Assembly (NCBI RefSeq): GCF_002043005.1 | Contig: NZ_CP020330.1 | Coordinates: 4,296,001-4,360,000 of the forward strand | Direction of reading: 5' to 3' | Source: Martelella mediterranea DSM 17316 | GTDB lineage: Bacteria > Pseudomonadota > Alphaproteobacteria > Rhizobiales > Rhizobiaceae | Length of the DNA stretch: 64,000 bases | Shown: in pieces, positions 8,943 to 16,462 of the stretch | Position numbering within the stretch: the stretch's first letter is position 1 | Layout of the letters: each line of letters begins with the position of its first letter | Made by a program: the position numbers and the translations under genes | Notes under the pieces: model-generated | Seen by the model: the letters and a program-made list of their open reading frames with translations, nothing else | Databases searched by the model: none | What the model was told of the DNA's origin: nothing

Positions 8943-10051
8943 GACGAAGCCCCCGCATTCGCCTGACGCACCGCGCCGCCCTCGCGCAGGCGCTGGATGC
9001 CCTCGATGATCACGGGGTCGCCCGCCTCCAGCGCGGCATCGACCAGCACCACATCCGGGTCGCGCTGGATCACGCGGACCCGGACCTTCTCGGACGCGCC
9101 GTCGGCCATACGCCACACGAAGGCGCCTTCCGAATCCCACTGGATCGCCAGCGGATCGACGCCCGGATATTCATCGCCGGGAAACCGCATGGTCACGTCG
9201 AAGGACATGCCAGCTCTCAGCGCGTCGCTTTCGTTGTCGATACGCGCGCGCACGGTGAACGTGCGGCTTGCCGGGTCAATCCGGTTGTCGACCGCCTCGA
9301 CCACGCCGTCAAAGCGCTTCTGGGGCGCTGCGACCAGGCTTGCCTCCACCGGCGTTCCCGGGGTGACGGCGGTTGCGAAGCGCTCCGGAACGTCGAAATC
9401 GACGAGGATCGCAGAGCGATCATCGATTGTGACGATCTCCGACGAGGTGGTGACATAGTCGCCGACATTGACGCCGACGATCCCGGCGACGCCCGAAATC
9501 GGCGCGACGATCTGCCGGCGGGCGAGATTGAGTTCCGCCGTCTCGAGATCGAGTTGAGCGGATTTCTCGGCGATCTCGGCGTTGTAGACTTCGAGATTGG
9601 AAATCGAGGAACTGATCTTGCGATTGATCTCCGCCTGCCGGGCGGCGCTTTCAAGCGCGACCTCCGCCAGGTTGCGCGCCAGAACCTGCTCGCGGTCGTC
9701 GAGCCGGACGATGACGTCGCCCTTCTCCACCTTGTCGCCGGAGGATATGCTGATCTCCGTGATCGTGCCGGCCTGCTCGGGCAGCAGCGTCACCGACTGG
9801 ATCGCAGCCCCGCTGCCGATCGCCGTCAACTGGTCGTTGACCGTGCCGATCGCGACCGGCGCGGTGACGACCTGAACCGCGCCGCCGAAACCGCCGCCGC
9901 GGCCGCCTGCCGGGGGCCTGGCCGTGTCGTTATTACCGGCAATGCCCATCGAGGCCATGAGCTCGCGGCCATCGGGAGCAAACCAGAGCCAGGCCGCGGC
10001 CCCGACTGCCAGAACGCCGAGACTGACGGCAAGCTGTTGATAAAGACGCAT
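8939..10051 (-). CDS. RND pump periplasmic adaptor (membrane fusion protein, HlyD/AcrA type)
   Basis: This encodes a 370-residue adaptor linking the RND pump to an outer-membrane channel. An N-terminal TM or signal anchor (residues 5-26) is followed by a Gly-rich stretch (GGRGGGFGG). A lipoyl half-motif follows (SGDKVEKGDVIVRLDDRE), then a helical hairpin, the second lipoyl half (IVAPISGVAGIVGVNVGDYV) and beta-barrel and membrane-proximal domains. It is the first gene of the two-gene efflux operon, which probably starts from the 220-nt gap shared with the divergent helicase gene. There is no regulator next to it. Confidence 0.92.
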   Translation of the reverse strand: MRLYQQLAVSLGVLAVGAAAWLWFAPDGRELMASMGIAGNNDTARPPAGGRGGGFGGAVQVVTAPVAIGTVNDQLTAIGSGAAIQSVTLLPEQAGTITEISISSGDKVEKGDVIVRLDDREQVLARNLAEVALESAARQAEINRKISSSISNLEVYNAEIAEKSAQLDLETAELNLARRQIVAPISGVAGIVGVNVGDYVTTSSEIVTIDDRSAILVDFDVPERFATAVTPGTPVEASLVAAPQKRFDGVVEAVDNRIDPASRTFTVRARIDNESDALRAGMSFDVTMRFPGDEYPGVDPLAIQWDSEGAFVWRMADGASEKVRVRVIQRDPDVVLVDAALEAGDPVIIEGIQRLREGGAVRQANAGASS

Positions 10052-10270
10052 TCATGACCTCGGACTGGCAACTGGGGCGGGATTCCTGTCACCGAAGTAT
10101 CGTTATCGTTCCCGCCTCCGCAAGTCGCCAGATCAAACCTCACCAAATTGTAATGTTACCTCCGCCTGGCGGTACATAAACGGTGGCCGGCATTGGCTGG
10201 GATGTGCTTTTTTTGTTCTCATTTCCCGCGCCGCCTTCACCTTTGGCATGCAAGCCATTAGATTGGCCTC

Positions 10271-12706
10271 ATGAATCAAGGTGACGACAATATTCCGTTT
10301 TTCGACGAAGACGATGCGCCGCAGCCCGCAGCGCCCGCCCGCTCCGGCCTTGCCGCACGAGCGATGGCCGCGCGCCGCGCGCCGGATGCGCCCGATTATC
10401 TCTCCGGCCTCAACCCCGAGCAGCGCGACGCCGTGGAAACCACCGAGGGGCCGCTTCTGGTGCTTGCGGGTGCGGGCACCGGCAAGACCCGGGTTCTGAC
10501 CACCCGCATCGCCCATATTCTTGCTTCCGGAAGGGCCTATCCCAGCCAGATTCTTGCCGTGACTTTCACCAACAAGGCCGCGCGCGAGATGAAGGAACGG
10601 ATCGGCGCGCTGGTGGGCGGCGCGGTCGAGGGCATGCCCTGGCTCGGCACGTTTCACTCGATCGGCGTCAAGCTTCTGCGCCGCCATGCCGAGCTTGCCG
10701 GTCTGCGCTCCGACTTCACCATTCTCGATACCGACGACGTGCTCAGGCTGCTCAAGCAGTTGATCCAGGCCGAGGGTCTCGACGACAAGCGCTGGCCGGC
10801 GCGGCAGTTCGCCGGCATGATCGACAACTGGAAGAACAAGGGCCTGACGCCGAAGACGATTGCCGAGGGCGACGCCCGTGCCTTTGCCAATGGCCGCGGC
10901 CGCGAACTCTATCAGGCCTATCAGGACCGGCTGAAGACGCTCAACGCCTGCGATTTCGGCGATCTTCTGCTGCACCCGATCGAACTGTTCCGTCAGCATC
11001 CGGATATCCTGAAGGAATACCACAAGCGCTTCCGCTACATTCTGGTGGACGAGTATCAGGACACCAACACCGCGCAATATATGTGGCTGCGGCTCCTGGC
11101 CCAGCGGCCCGCCGGCGACGAAGGTCCGATCAACATCTGCTGCGTGGGCGATGACGACCAGTCGATCTATGGCTGGCGCGGCGCGGAGGTCGACAATATT
11201 CTCCGCTTCGAGAAGGATTTCCGGGGCGCCAAGGTGATCCGGCTGGAGCGCAATTACCGCTCGACCGCGCATATTCTGGGGGCCGCCGGCAATCTGATCG
11301 CCCATAATGAGGGCCGTCTCGGCAAAACGCTGTTCACCGAACGCACCGATCCCGACGACAGCAAGGTGCAGGTTCACGCCGCCTGGGATTCCGAGGAGGA
11401 AGCCCGCGCGATCGGCGAGGAGATCGAGCAGTACCAGAAGCAGGGCGAGGCGCTGAACGACATGGCGATCCTGGTGCGCGCCTCGTTCCAGATGCGCGAA
11501 TTCGAGGATCGCTTCGTCACGCTCGGGCTCAACTACCGCGTCATCGGCGGCCCGCGCTTTTACGAGCGCCTCGAAATTCGCGACGCCATGGCGTTTTTCC
11601 GCCTCACCTGCCAGCCGGCCGACGATCTGGCGCTGGAGCGGATCATCAACACGCCGAAGCGCGGCCTTGGCGATGCCAGCGTGCGCAAGGTCCACGACTA
11701 TGCCCGCGAGCGCAACATTCCGATGCTGGCGGCCGCCCGCGAGCTGATCGACACTGATGAGCTGAAGCCGAAGCCACGCAAGGCGCTGTTCGACGTCGTC
11801 ACCCAGTTCGACCGCTGGCAGGACCTGTTGGAAACCACGCCGCATACCGAGCTTGCCGAGCAGATCCTCGACGAGAGCGGCTATACCGAGATGTGGCAGA
11901 ACGACCGGTCGGCGGAAGCGCCGGGCCGGCTCGAAAACCTGAAGGAGTTGATCCGCTCCATGGAAGGTTTCGAGAGCATGCGCGGCTTTCTCGAACATGT
12001 CTCGCTGGTGATGGACACCGAAAACAACGAAGACCTCGATGCCGTCTCGATCATGACACTGCATTCGGCCAAGGGGCTGGAGTTCAAGACCGTGTTCCTG
12101 CCCGGTTGGGAGGAAGGCCTGTTTCCGCACCAGCGCGCGCTCGACGAGAGCGGCCGCGCGGGGCTGGAGGAAGAGCGCCGGCTTGCCTATGTCGGCATCA
12201 CCCGCGCCAAGCGCCACTGCCATATCTGGTTCGTCTCCAACCGCCGAATCCACGGGCTCTGGCAATCGACCATGCCGTCGCGCTTTCTTGATGAACTGCC
12301 GGAAGACCATGTCGAGGTCGGCGAGACCGAGGTGTCCTATGGCGGCTACGGCCAGTCGCGCTTCGACCGGGCCGAGCCGTTTTCCAACACCTATGCCACG
12401 CCGGGCTGGAAGCGTGCGCAGGGCAACCGCTCCGACGCCACCCGCGACAATTGGGGCACGCGCTCCGGCCACGCGGTGGAGCGGATCGGCTACGGCGAAA
12501 GCGGCCCGCGCGGACGCACCATCGAGGGCGAACTGGTGGCGCGCTCCACCGGCGAGGAGGCTTCCGCCTACGCCATCGGCGACCGCGTCTTCCACATGAA
12601 GTTCGGCAATGGCAACATCACCTCGATCGAAGGCAACAAGCTGACCATCGATTTCGACAAGGCGGGCCGCAAGCGCGTGCTTGATGGCTTTGTGAAGCCG
12701 GTCTGA
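10271..12706 (+). CDS. uvrD: ATP-dependent 3'-5' DNA helicase, UvrD/PcrA type
   Basis: This encodes an 811-residue superfamily 1A helicase acting in nucleotide-excision and mismatch repair. Motifs in order: Q-motif region LNPEQRDAV (about 47-55), Walker A AGAGTGKT (66-73), VTFTNKAAREM (Ia), VDEYQDTN (II), DDDQSIYGWRGA (III), LERNYRS (IV), ITLHSAKG-like MTLHSAKGLEFK (V) and YVGITRAK (VI). The C-terminal tail (about 740-811) has the GDRVFHMKFGNG segment of PcrA/UvrD, a polymerase-contacting fold. The N-terminus has about 40 extra acidic and Ala-rich residues. A long antisense ORF over this gene is a codon-bias shadow. Symbol by family; pcrA would be an equally fair name. Confidence 0.92.
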   Translation: MNQGDDNIPFFDEDDAPQPAAPARSGLAARAMAARRAPDAPDYLSGLNPEQRDAVETTEGPLLVLAGAGTGKTRVLTTRIAHILASGRAYPSQILAVTFTNKAAREMKERIGALVGGAVEGMPWLGTFHSIGVKLLRRHAELAGLRSDFTILDTDDVLRLLKQLIQAEGLDDKRWPARQFAGMIDNWKNKGLTPKTIAEGDARAFANGRGRELYQAYQDRLKTLNACDFGDLLLHPIELFRQHPDILKEYHKRFRYILVDEYQDTNTAQYMWLRLLAQRPAGDEGPINICCVGDDDQSIYGWRGAEVDNILRFEKDFRGAKVIRLERNYRSTAHILGAAGNLIAHNEGRLGKTLFTERTDPDDSKVQVHAAWDSEEEARAIGEEIEQYQKQGEALNDMAILVRASFQMREFEDRFVTLGLNYRVIGGPRFYERLEIRDAMAFFRLTCQPADDLALERIINTPKRGLGDASVRKVHDYARERNIPMLAAARELIDTDELKPKPRKALFDVVTQFDRWQDLLETTPHTELAEQILDESGYTEMWQNDRSAEAPGRLENLKELIRSMEGFESMRGFLEHVSLVMDTENNEDLDAVSIMTLHSAKGLEFKTVFLPGWEEGLFPHQRALDESGRAGLEEERRLAYVGITRAKRHCHIWFVSNRRIHGLWQSTMPSRFLDELPEDHVEVGETEVSYGGYGQSRFDRAEPFSNTYATPGWKRAQGNRSDATRDNWGTRSGHAVERIGYGESGPRGRTIEGELVARSTGEEASAYAIGDRVFHMKFGNGNITSIEGNKLTIDFDKAGRKRVLDGFVKPV

Positions 12707-13039
12707 ACGCCGGAAGACGGTAATCGGACTGCCGAAGGGTCCTCCGTCATGCTGCTCTCCGGCTTAACCACTGGCATCCACGTTTCCTTGGGATTTTGGT
12801 TCCTTGATGGTCGCTCAGCCACCCACCTGCGTCATCCTCGGGCTTGACCCGAGGATCTAATCACATCAGACGCGAGAAGCGTTGGCGGATTTTTGATGTT
12901 ATATTTCAATGACTTCATGACGCCGCAGACGCCTGTCGCAGGGTGAGGTGCTTGGATCCTCGGGTCAAGCCTAAAGATGACGCCCGTAAAACAGAGAGAC
13001 TTGTCAACAAATAGTGCTGTTATCTTCTCCGGCGTACGC
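12707..13039. other. Intergenic gap holding a composite repeat
   Basis: No coding frame of credible composition is visible. The gap is mostly occupied by the composite palindromic repeat at 12831-13008. It separates the convergent helicase and csaA genes. Confidence 0.6.
12831..13008. repeat. Composite intergenic repeat, copy A (intact; carries a vacant IS110 target)
   Basis: The head is a palindrome (12831-12858) of the form GTCATCCTCGGGC...CCGAGGATCT. About 90 nt of unrelated sequence follows. The tail (about 12954-13008) carries the inverted copy CCTCGGGTCAAGCC and then a conserved trailer, GATGACGCCCGTAAAA and TTGTCAA. The same head and tail occur around the IS110 element (15133-15275 and 16416-16450). 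The first 13 bases (12831-12843) equal the target sequence recognised by the IS110 guides. Confidence 0.75.
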
Positions 13040-13381
13040 TCAGTGCAGCCGGGAACCGTTCGCGACGGGTTTGTCGACACCTGCAAGCACAACCGCGCCG
13101 GCGTCATCGGCAAAGCCTAAAGTCAGCACTTCAGAGCGCACCGGGCCGATCTGGCGCGGCGGGAAATTGACGACGGCCATGATCTGGCGGCCCACCAGCG
13201 TTTCCGGCGTATAATGCACTGTGATCTGGGCGGAGGATTTCTTGACGCCAATCTCCGGGCCGAAATCGATCTTGAGCCTGTAGGCGGGCTTGCGCGCCTC
13301 GGGAAAGTCTTCGGCCTCGACAATGGTGCCGACGCGGATGTCGACCTTCAGGAAATCATCAAAACTAATCTCGTCGCTCAA
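13040..13381 (-). CDS. csaA: CsaA-type tRNA-binding-domain protein
   Basis: This encodes a 113-residue protein consisting of one EMAP/tRNA-binding OB-fold: [21 protein letters not shown] at the start, [18 protein letters not shown] in the middle, and [19 protein letters not shown] at the end. CsaA of Bacillus is a dimeric chaperone-like protein linked to secretion; its homologues also bind tRNA. The length matches the family. It is the last gene of a ybjN-proC-csaA cluster, 15 nt after proC, so co-transcription is likely. Confidence 0.88.
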   Translation of the reverse strand: MSDEISFDDFLKVDIRVGTIVEAEDFPEARKPAYRLKIDFGPEIGVKKSSAQITVHYTPETLVGRQIMAVVNFPPRQIGPVRSEVLTLGFADDAGAVVLAGVDKPVANGSRLH

Positions 13382-13396
13382 TTCTCCGCCCTCCGA

Positions 13397-14218
13397 TCAG
13401 CCGGCAAGCTCCTGCGAACGCTCGCGGGCGGCTTCCAGCGCGCGGTCGAAAACCGGCTGCAGCCCATCCTCGGCCATGAGCTGCTCCAGCGCGGCCGCCG
13501 TGGTGCCGCCGGGCGAGGTGACATTCTTGCGCAGAGTGCCCGCATCGTCGTCGGACGCATCAAGCAGCGCGCCCGCGCCGGTCACCGTGCCGCGGGCAAG
13601 CCGCATGGCAAGATCGGGATCGAGGCCAAGCTTGCGCCCGGCTTCGGCCATGCATTCGACCAGATAGAAGGCATAGGCCGGACCACTACCGGACACCGCG
13701 GTGACGGCATCGATATCGGCTTCCTTCTCCACCCACTCGACTTTACCAACGGCGGCAAGCAGCGTGTCGGCGACTGCCTTGCCCGCCGCGCCGACCTTGT
13801 CGTTGCCGAAAGCGCCGATCATGCCGCGGCCGATCATCGCCGGGGTGTTGGGAATGGTGCGCACGATCGGCAGCGCGCCAAGCCGCTCCTCGAAATAGCC
13901 GAGCGTCTTGCCGGCGGCGACCGAAATCACCAGCGTGTCGTCATCGATCATTGGCTTGACCGTGTCGAGCACCGCATACATCACCTGCGGCTTGACGGCG
14001 AGCACGAGGATCTTCGCCTTGATCGCATCGGAAGCCGCGACCGCGTGGCGGATGCCGCTTTTGTCGAGCAGGCTCTTGATGTTGTTGGATGGGTTGGGAT
14101 CAATGACCGTGATCGCCTCGCGCCTCAGCCCGCCAGCGACCCAGCCGGACAGCATCGCGCCGCCCATATTACCCGCCCCGACCAGCACCACGCCATCGAT
14201 GTCTGCCAGTTCCGTCAT
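13397..14218 (-). CDS. proC: Pyrroline-5-carboxylate reductase
   Basis: This encodes a 273-residue NAD(P)H enzyme for the last step of proline synthesis, converting 1-pyrroline-5-carboxylate to proline. The N-terminal Rossmann motif reads VVLVGAGNMGGAMLSGW. SVAAGKTLGYFEERLG and RTIPNTPAMIGRGM follow. The C-terminal dimer domain has the P5CR signature AVSGSGPAYAFYLVE and LARGTVTGAGALL. The start ATG at 14218 is one base after the upstream stop, so translational coupling with the YbjN-domain gene is likely. Confidence 0.95.
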   Translation of the reverse strand: MTELADIDGVVLVGAGNMGGAMLSGWVAGGLRREAITVIDPNPSNNIKSLLDKSGIRHAVAASDAIKAKILVLAVKPQVMYAVLDTVKPMIDDDTLVISVAAGKTLGYFEERLGALPIVRTIPNTPAMIGRGMIGAFGNDKVGAAGKAVADTLLAAVGKVEWVEKEADIDAVTAVSGSGPAYAFYLVECMAEAGRKLGLDPDLAMRLARGTVTGAGALLDASDDDAGTLRKNVTSPGGTTAAALEQLMAEDGLQPVFDRALEAARERSQELAG

Positions 14219-14219
14219 C

Positions 14220-14720
14220 TCAGGCCTCTCCGACCGTCTCGAACAGCACCGCCTTCATGGCGTCGTCGGCGGACATGCCGGACCAGACGACGAACTGGAA
14301 GGCCTGGAAATAATTCTCACAGGCATCGAGCCCGCTGGACAGCGTGACTTCGACCTGCTGGTTGGTGGGCTCGGCGCCACCGGCCAGAAGCAGGGACTGG
14401 CGATAGACCACGACATTTTCATGTGCCCAGAAATCGAAATGCCCCATCAGCACCTGGGAATTCACCCGCGACAACAGCTTGACGACCTCGTTGACCCGAT
14501 GCTCGGGCACCCGCAGATCGAAGGCGCAGGCCAGATGCAGCGCCTCGTAGTGGCTCATCCACGAGAACGAGACGTGATAGTCCGCCCAGCGGCCGCCGAC
14601 CGTCATGGCGATCTCATCCTCGCCGGAACGCTCGAACGTCCACTCATTCGTGGCGGCCACGAATTCGATCATATCGACCGGATTGTTCAGTCGTTCGATT
14701 TCCAGCAAACCCAGGCTCAT
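14220..14720 (-). CDS. YbjN-domain protein
   Basis: This encodes a 166-residue acidic cytoplasmic protein of the YbjN family (type III chaperone-like fold). Visible family features are the N-terminal helix and strand (NNPVDMIEFVAATNEWTFER), WADYHVSFSWM, and LLSRVNSQVLMGHFDFW. In alphaproteobacteria this family commonly sits immediately upstream of proC, as here. Its molecular role is not established. The ATG at 14720 has AAGGTGG upstream; an earlier start at 14753 would add 11 residues. Confidence 0.85.
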   Translation of the reverse strand: MSLGLLEIERLNNPVDMIEFVAATNEWTFERSGEDEIAMTVGGRWADYHVSFSWMSHYEALHLACAFDLRVPEHRVNEVVKLLSRVNSQVLMGHFDFWAHENVVVYRQSLLLAGGAEPTNQQVEVTLSSGLDACENYFQAFQFVVWSGMSADDAMKAVLFETVGEA

Positions 14721-15071
14721 AAACCACCTTCTCAGCGCGGGGCCGCCGGTCATCCGTCAATGCGGACCGACACAGGACCTCCTGCCTCAATTTCGAATCA
14801 TCTATTAAAATCAGTGTATAATGCGATTTCATCTACACCAGCCCCCAACGGCGGCCTTTCACGATCCGAGTCTTTTCGCGGCTCTGAAAATGATTCAGGG
14901 CTGACACCTAACCGACTCTGCGACCTGCATTTTTTTGCCATGTCCACAGGCCTGATTTTTTTTGGTGAAATCCGTCTTTGGGCCCGTTTGGAGGTCGGTT
15001 TTGGCGCGCGGAAACGAAGAAACCGGGCCGCATGTGCTGACCCGCTTTCAAAATTCGGATTTTCGGAGGGT

Positions 15072-15096
15072 GGGGGGGGCGGGTTATTTGCCCCCC
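15072..15096. repeat. G8 homopolymer inside a G/C hairpin
   Basis: Eight consecutive G (15072-15079) then C. GGGGGGC (15074-15080) pairs with GCCCCCC (15090-15096) around a 9-nt loop. It is not within a gene. Confidence 0.7.
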
Positions 15097-15132
15097 TTCA
15101 GTTTGCTGACAAAGCCTGCCCTATTCTCCGCC

Positions 15133-15275
15133 GTCATCCTCGGCCTTGTGCCGAGGATCTAAGCACGGATCAACGCGAGGAGCGTCTCGGGAAAAAAGTG
15201 ACCTCAAACACACTCCCTTCCGGCGCGCCAACGCCGCTCGCGCGGAACGGACGTCATCCTCGGGTCAAGCCCGAG
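15133..15275. repeat. Composite intergenic repeat, copy B, left part (interrupted by IS110)
   Basis: The head palindrome (15133-15160, GTCATCCTCGGCC...CCGAGGATCT) and tail palindrome (from 15253, GTCATCCTCGGG-TCAAG-CCCGAG) match copy A at 12831-13008. The tail palindrome stops at 15275 in mid-arm. Its missing GATGAC and trailer reappear at 16416, on the far side of the IS110 element. Confidence 0.8.
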
Positions 15276-15293
15276 CAACTGTGTGCTTTTCTG

Positions 15294-16235
15294 TCAAGTT
15301 GTTTGTGCATTGAGGATTGGTCTTTGCTCCCGAATGGCTGTGTTGAGGGCGACGAGGAGCTTTCTGGCGATGGCGACGATCGCGGCTTTGGGTGCCTTGC
15401 CGCGGCTTCGCAGATGGTCGTAGTCCTGTTTCCACCGGCCGGTTCTGATCGCGGCAAGGGCGGCCATGTAGAGGGCATCGCGCACCCGCTTTCGCCCACC
15501 CTGGACATGGCGTTTGCCGCGCATGAGGCCGGATTCACGCGCGATTGGCGCCACGCCGGCCAGGGCGGCGATGGCGCGCCGGTCAACCAGGCCCAGTTCG
15601 GGCAGGCTGGCAAGGATTATGGCGGTGCAAACCGGCCCGACGCCTGCGGCCGAACGCAGCAGCGCCGCATCGCGGGCAAGATCGCAGGTCTCTTTGATGG
15701 CATTGGCGATCTGCCGCTCAAGCGCGCGGATCTGGACGTCGAGCAAGGCGATCACCGCCTCCAGGCTTTCCGTCACCACCGGATCGGCGACGCCCTTCAG
15801 GCGGATACGTTCGGCCTTGCGCATCGCGACCAACTGGTCGCGGCGGCTGTTGAGGCCCTGAAGCTTCAGCCGTTCGGGCGAAACCGGGGCGGTGGCCGGC
15901 AGGTCGAGATTGGCGCCGTAAAACGCCAGCATGCGCGCATCCACCGCATCGGTCTTGGCCAGCATGCCGATGGAGCGGGCAAAGTCCCGGGCGCGGCGGG
16001 GATTGGCGCGATGGAAGGAAAGCTCCGCCTTCTCAAGCGCCCGCACCAATGGCTGGTCCCACGGGGCGGTGGCTTCCAGCACCACGAAAGCCCGGTGTTC
16101 GAGCGCAAGGCCGATCAGGGCGGCGATGCCCGCCGGATCGTTGGAAAAGCTGCACGACCTGGCAGCCGGGTGAAGATAAACATCGAGACGCTGACCGGAG
16201 ACATCGCAACCGATCGTGTTTTGTGGCAAGGTCAT
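15294..16235 (-). CDS. IS110-family transposase (DEDD/serine bridge recombinase)
   Basis: This encodes a 313-residue recombinase. The N-terminal RuvC-like domain has the four acidic residues of the family: Asp11 (GCDVSG), Glu54 (VVLEAT), and Asp96 and Asp99 (KTDAVDAR). A coiled middle (about 120-190) leads to the transposase_20 domain, with AAGVGPVCTAIILA, LAGVAPIARESG and GKRHVQGGRKRVR. The Ser in RESG (235) is the expected nucleophile. The frame is intact from ATG to TGA, so the protein is probably active. Its ATG lies 178 nt inside the element, leaving room for the guide RNA upstream. IS621-type relatives use such an RNA to choose donor and target. Confidence 0.95.
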   Translation of the reverse strand: MTLPQNTIGCDVSGQRLDVYLHPAARSCSFSNDPAGIAALIGLALEHRAFVVLEATAPWDQPLVRALEKAELSFHRANPRRARDFARSIGMLAKTDAVDARMLAFYGANLDLPATAPVSPERLKLQGLNSRRDQLVAMRKAERIRLKGVADPVVTESLEAVIALLDVQIRALERQIANAIKETCDLARDAALLRSAAGVGPVCTAIILASLPELGLVDRRAIAALAGVAPIARESGLMRGKRHVQGGRKRVRDALYMAALAAIRTGRWKQDYDHLRSRGKAPKAAIVAIARKLLVALNTAIREQRPILNAQTT

Positions 16236-16239
16236 GATC

Positions 16240-16413
16240 CCATCCTTGTCCTACGGGCTCGGCGCGCCAACGCCGGCCCCGGCAACTGTTCGGGGTGGTT
16301 GACGAAAGGCGGGCGGCGTTTCCAGCTCGGGCACGGTCGCATAACGACCAAGGATGACACGAAACACCGTCCGCCAATCAGACTGCCGCGTTCACGGCAG
16401 ACGTCAACAGACA
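16240..16413 (-). ncRNA. Candidate IS110 bridge RNA (target- and donor-binding loops)
   Basis: The region is read on the minus strand from the left end of the element toward the recombinase start. (1) A 5' hairpin: CTGCCG (16395-16400) pairs with CGGCAG (16383-16388). (2) A target-binding loop: a 15-bp stem with one mismatch (16361-16375 with 16309-16323), left guide GTCATCCT (16351-16358), apical hairpin GGTCG/CGACC (16335-16349), right guide GCCCGAG (16326-16332). (3) A donor-binding loop: left guide ACAGTTGC (16282-16289), GC-rich apical hairpin (16254-16281), right guide GACAAG (16245-16250). Target guides match the flanking genomic DNA and donor guides match the element's own ends. Exact transcript ends are unknown. 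Folding was done by eye. Confidence 0.85.
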
Positions 16414-16415
16414 AG

Positions 16416-16450
16416 GATGACGTCCGTAAAAAGGATAGGTCTGTCAATAT
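16416..16450. repeat. Composite intergenic repeat, copy B, right part
   Basis: GATGACGTCCGTAAAA followed by a CTGTCAA trailer matches the tail of copy A at 12976-13007. It is the displaced right half of the palindrome split by the IS110 element. Confidence 0.8.
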
Positions 16451-16462
16451 TTTAGACGCAGA

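Larger units (their letters stand above)
14721..15275. other. Non-coding stretch upstream of ybjN, with repeats
   Basis: The first 110 nt should hold the promoter of the ybjN-proC-csaA operon. The middle has no recognisable gene: several T-runs and a G8 tract with its own hairpin (15072-15096). The last 140 nt are the left part of composite repeat copy B. Short ORFs here, such as the one at 14962-15162, run through the repeat and are not credible. Confidence 0.55.
15276..16415 (-). mobile_element. Complete IS110-family insertion sequence
   Basis: The element is about 1140 bp, counting one copy of the AG/CT core. Boundaries follow from rejoining the split palindrome: CCCGAG (ends 15275) plus GATGACG (from 16416) restores the perfect arm complementary to GTCATCCTCGGG. 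AG is present at both junctions (15274-15275 and 16414-16415), which reads CT in the element's sense. There are no terminal inverted repeats or longer target duplication, as usual for this family. In element sense the left end is a 178-nt non-coding region holding a bridge-RNA candidate, and the right end is only 18 nt after the recombinase stop. That is the arrangement of the IS110 group rather than IS1111. Confidence 0.9.

Noticed and set aside
7521..8966. 481-residue plus-strand frame opposite the RND pump gene
   Set aside because: The product is low-complexity His/Arg/Asp-rich, typical of antisense shadows. The minus strand encodes a full RND transporter.
10133..12595. 820-residue minus-strand open frame opposite the UvrD-like helicase
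   Set aside because: The plus strand carries every SF1 helicase motif. The antisense frame is a G/C third-position shadow with no recognisable domain.
15072..15096. G8 tract as a phase-variable switch
   Set aside because: It is not inside a coding region or at promoter spacing. No gene would be switched by slippage.
14962..15162. 66-residue plus-strand ORF in the gap upstream of ybjN
   Set aside because: Its end is made by the intergenic repeat (reading VILGLVPRI) and it has no ribosome site. Such repeat-derived ORFs are common artefacts.
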